Shown here piece by piece: positions 6,401 to 8,207 of a DNA stretch of 8,207 nt. How positions within the stretch are numbered: the stretch's first letter is position 1; each line of letters begins with the position of its first letter. Under the pieces are notes generated by a model, which saw only the letters and a program-made list of their open reading frames with translations, was not told where the DNA came from and searched no databases. The DNA comes from Treponema sp. (lineage in GTDB: Bacteria; Spirochaetota; Spirochaetia; Treponematales; Breznakiellaceae): assembly GCA_009780545.1 (NCBI GenBank), contig WQZW01000050.1, positions 1-8,207 on the forward strand. The letters run 5' to 3'. The position numbers were made by a program, and so were the translations under genes.

Positions 6401-8207
6401 ATGAACCGGTACGTCGGAACGAACCAGAGACGGCACGACTCATACGAAAAGGTGACGGGGCAGGCAACCTACGTCGGCGACATCGGTCTGCCGGGTATGC
6501 TCCATGCCAAATTCAAGACGAGTCCCCACGCCCATGCCAGGATACTGGGCATCGACACCTCCAAGGCCGGGGCCCTTCCCGGCGTGCGCGCGGTGATTAC
6601 CGGCAAGGAGGCGAACCAAAAGCTGGGCATCTACCTGGTGGACAGGTCGATCATGGCCTGCGACAAGGTACGCTACTACGGCGAGGTCGTCGCGGCCGTG
6701 GCCGCCGACACGGAACAAATCGCCGAGGAGGCCGTCCGCCTTATCGAGGTACGCTACGAGGAACTTACCCCGGTACTGGACGTGGCCGAGGCAATGCGGG
6801 AGGACGCGCCCCTGGTCCATGAGGACCTGGGAAACTACCAATGGGTGAAAACCGCCTATTACCCCGAGCCCGGCACCAACATCGCCAGCCACATCAAGGT
6901 ACGCAGGGGGGACACGGAAAAGGCCTTCCGGGAAGCGGACATCGTCATGGAGAACACCTTTTCCCAGCCGCAGGTTTTCCACTTTCCCCTGGAAACCCAT
7001 GCCGTGATCGTCTCATGGGGACAGAACGACAGGATACGGATACACTCCAGTTCCCAGTCGCCCTTCTCCGTCCGGGACCTGTTCGCCGTGGCCTTCGGCC
7101 TTCCCAAGGCCAAGATCGAGGTCAACGTTCCCTACGTCGGCGGCGCCTTCGGCTGCAAGAGCGGCATACACCTCGAACCGATGGTGGCCCTGCTTTCCAA
7201 GGCGGCCGGCGGCAGGCCGGTCAAACTGGTCCCCAACCGGGAAGAGGAGTGTACCACCCTGCCCTGCCGCCAGGGACTCCTCGCCACGATCAAGACCGGC
7301 ATCACCAAGGACGGCAAAATCGTCGCCGAGGAAGTCCGCTATCTCTGGGACGGGGGAGCATACGCGGACTACGGGGTGAACGTGGGAAGGGCCGGCGCGG
7401 TAAGCGGTTGCGGACCGTACGACATCGAAAACGTCAAGGTCGATTCCTACACGGTGTACACGAACAAACTCTTCGGCACCGCCTACAGGGGTTTCGGACA
7501 CCCGGAGATATTTTTCGCCATAGAACGCCAGCGGGACCTGCTCGCCAAAAAAATCGGCATGGATCCGGTGCGGTTCAGGCTGAAGAATCTCCTGATGCCC
7601 GGCACGAAAACCATCACCGGCGAACCGATCACCGAAAATACCGGACGGGTGGATCTGTGCCTGAAAAAGGTCGCCGAGGCCATCAAGGTTTCGGAAGGAT
7701 ATCCTGAGGAACTCAGGCGCAAGTGGGAGGCGGAGGGAAAGTACCGGGCCAAATCGGTGGCCGTATTGCAGAAGTCCCCGGCCATGCCCACCTGGAGCGC
7801 GTCCTCGGCCATCGTCAAGTTCAACGAGGACGGCACCGTGCTGATCAACGTCGGCGGCGTCGACATAGGGCAGGGAACGTACACCGTCCTGCAGCAGATC
7901 GCCGCCGATACCCTGGGAATGCCCATCGAGCGGGTTTTCATCGCCACCGAAGTGAACACCGACCTGTCGCCCTACGACTGGCAGACCGTCGCCAGCCGCA
8001 TGGTCGTCCTCTGCGGAAACGCCGTCCGGGAAGCCTGCCACGACCTGAAGGAACAGCTGACGGAAATGGCCTGCACCGTCCTTCGGGCCGCCCGCCACGA
8101 GGTGGCCTTCGGCGAGGAATTCCTGTACGTCAAACAGAATCCCCAAAATAAGGTCGCCTTCCGCCAGATCTGCATGGGCTACACTTACGAAAACGGGAAC
8201 GCCATAG
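6401..8207 (+). CDS. Molybdenum hydroxylase molybdopterin-binding catalytic subunit (xdhA type), 3' truncated by window
   Basis: The frame runs from ATG 6401 (AGGAGG at 6391-6396, 4 bases upstream; 9 bases after the previous stop) to the window edge without a stop, giving 602 residues. Family members are usually about 750-790 residues, so the C-terminal part, including the GxGE catalytic Glu region, is missing. An a/b-hammerhead domain covers about residues 15-125, followed by molybdopterin-binding domains. Visible motifs are SSQS (Q219), GGAFGCKS (247-254), AYRGFGHPE (R363, G364, F365, G366) and DIGQGTYT (G490-Q491-G492). Aligned by spacing to bovine xanthine oxidase, Q219 matches Q767 and R363 fits R880, but E802 is replaced by S254. 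It hydroxylates an N-heterocycle or aldehyde at the Mo centre; xanthine is possible but not assured. The E. coli counterpart is xdhA. Confidence 0.93.
   Translation, partial: MNRYVGTNQRRHDSYEKVTGQATYVGDIGLPGMLHAKFKTSPHAHARILGIDTSKAGALPGVRAVITGKEANQKLGIYLVDRSIMACDKVRYYGEVVAAVAADTEQIAEEAVRLIEVRYEELTPVLDVAEAMREDAPLVHEDLGNYQWVKTAYYPEPGTNIASHIKVRRGDTEKAFREADIVMENTFSQPQVFHFPLETHAVIVSWGQNDRIRIHSSSQSPFSVRDLFAVAFGLPKAKIEVNVPYVGGAFGCKSGIHLEPMVALLSKAAGGRPVKLVPNREEECTTLPCRQGLLATIKTGITKDGKIVAEEVRYLWDGGAYADYGVNVGRAGAVSGCGPYDIENVKVDSYTVYTNKLFGTAYRGFGHPEIFFAIERQRDLLAKKIGMDPVRFRLKNLLMPGTKTITGEPITENTGRVDLCLKKVAEAIKVSEGYPEELRRKWEAEGKYRAKSVAVLQKSPAMPTWSASSAIVKFNEDGTVLINVGGVDIGQGTYTVLQQIAADTLGMPIERVFIATEVNTDLSPYDWQTVASRMVVLCGNAVREACHDLKEQLTEMACTVLRAARHEVAFGEEFLYVKQNPQNKVAFRQICMGYTYENGNAI

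Noticed and set aside
1..8207. CRISPR array, insertion sequence or phage element
   Set aside because: No regularly spaced repeats, transposase, integrase or phage genes are visible anywhere in the window.

Overview
This is a G+C-rich bacterial segment that is almost entirely coding, with every gene on the + strand. Strong AGGAGG-type ribosome binding sites precede each gene. The tRNA at the left edge does not encode its 3' CCA. The gene content (an oxamate-carbamoyltransferase-type complex next to a three-subunit molybdenum hydroxylase) suggests an anaerobe or facultative anaerobe living on nitrogen heterocycles. A spirochaete, a Gram-positive anaerobe or a synergistete would all fit, but the window alone does not settle the phylum.

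Layout. Positions 1-370 hold a tRNA-Gly(CCC) with a plausible sigma-70 promoter, then a more A+T-rich leader containing a TATAAT box. From 371 to 4946 four tightly packed genes follow: a DUF2877 protein (AllH/YlbF family), FdrA (AllF), a DUF1116 protein (AllG/YlbE) and a metal-dependent 'cyclase' family hydrolase. The 123-base gap 4947-5069 carries a hairpin followed by four T residues and a second, two-tier inverted repeat. From 5070 to the right edge lie the FAD, [2Fe-2S] and molybdopterin subunits of a xanthine-dehydrogenase-family hydroxylase; the last is cut off by the window end at residue 602.

How the genes may work together. In E. coli, AllF, AllG and AllH together form the oxamic transcarbamylase that phosphorolyses oxalurate to oxamate and carbamoyl phosphate at the end of anaerobic allantoin catabolism. 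Here the same trio sits beside a ring-opening-type hydrolase and a molybdenum hydroxylase. A coherent but unproven reading is: hydroxylation of an N-heterocycle, hydrolytic ring opening to a ureido or carbamoyl acid, then phosphorolysis to carbamoyl phosphate for ATP via a carbamate kinase. No carbamate kinase, allantoinase, permease or regulator is inside the window. The hydroxylase keeps the xanthine-oxidase Gln and Arg pocket residues but appears to have Ser where xanthine oxidases have the catalytic-pocket Glu, so its substrate may not be xanthine.
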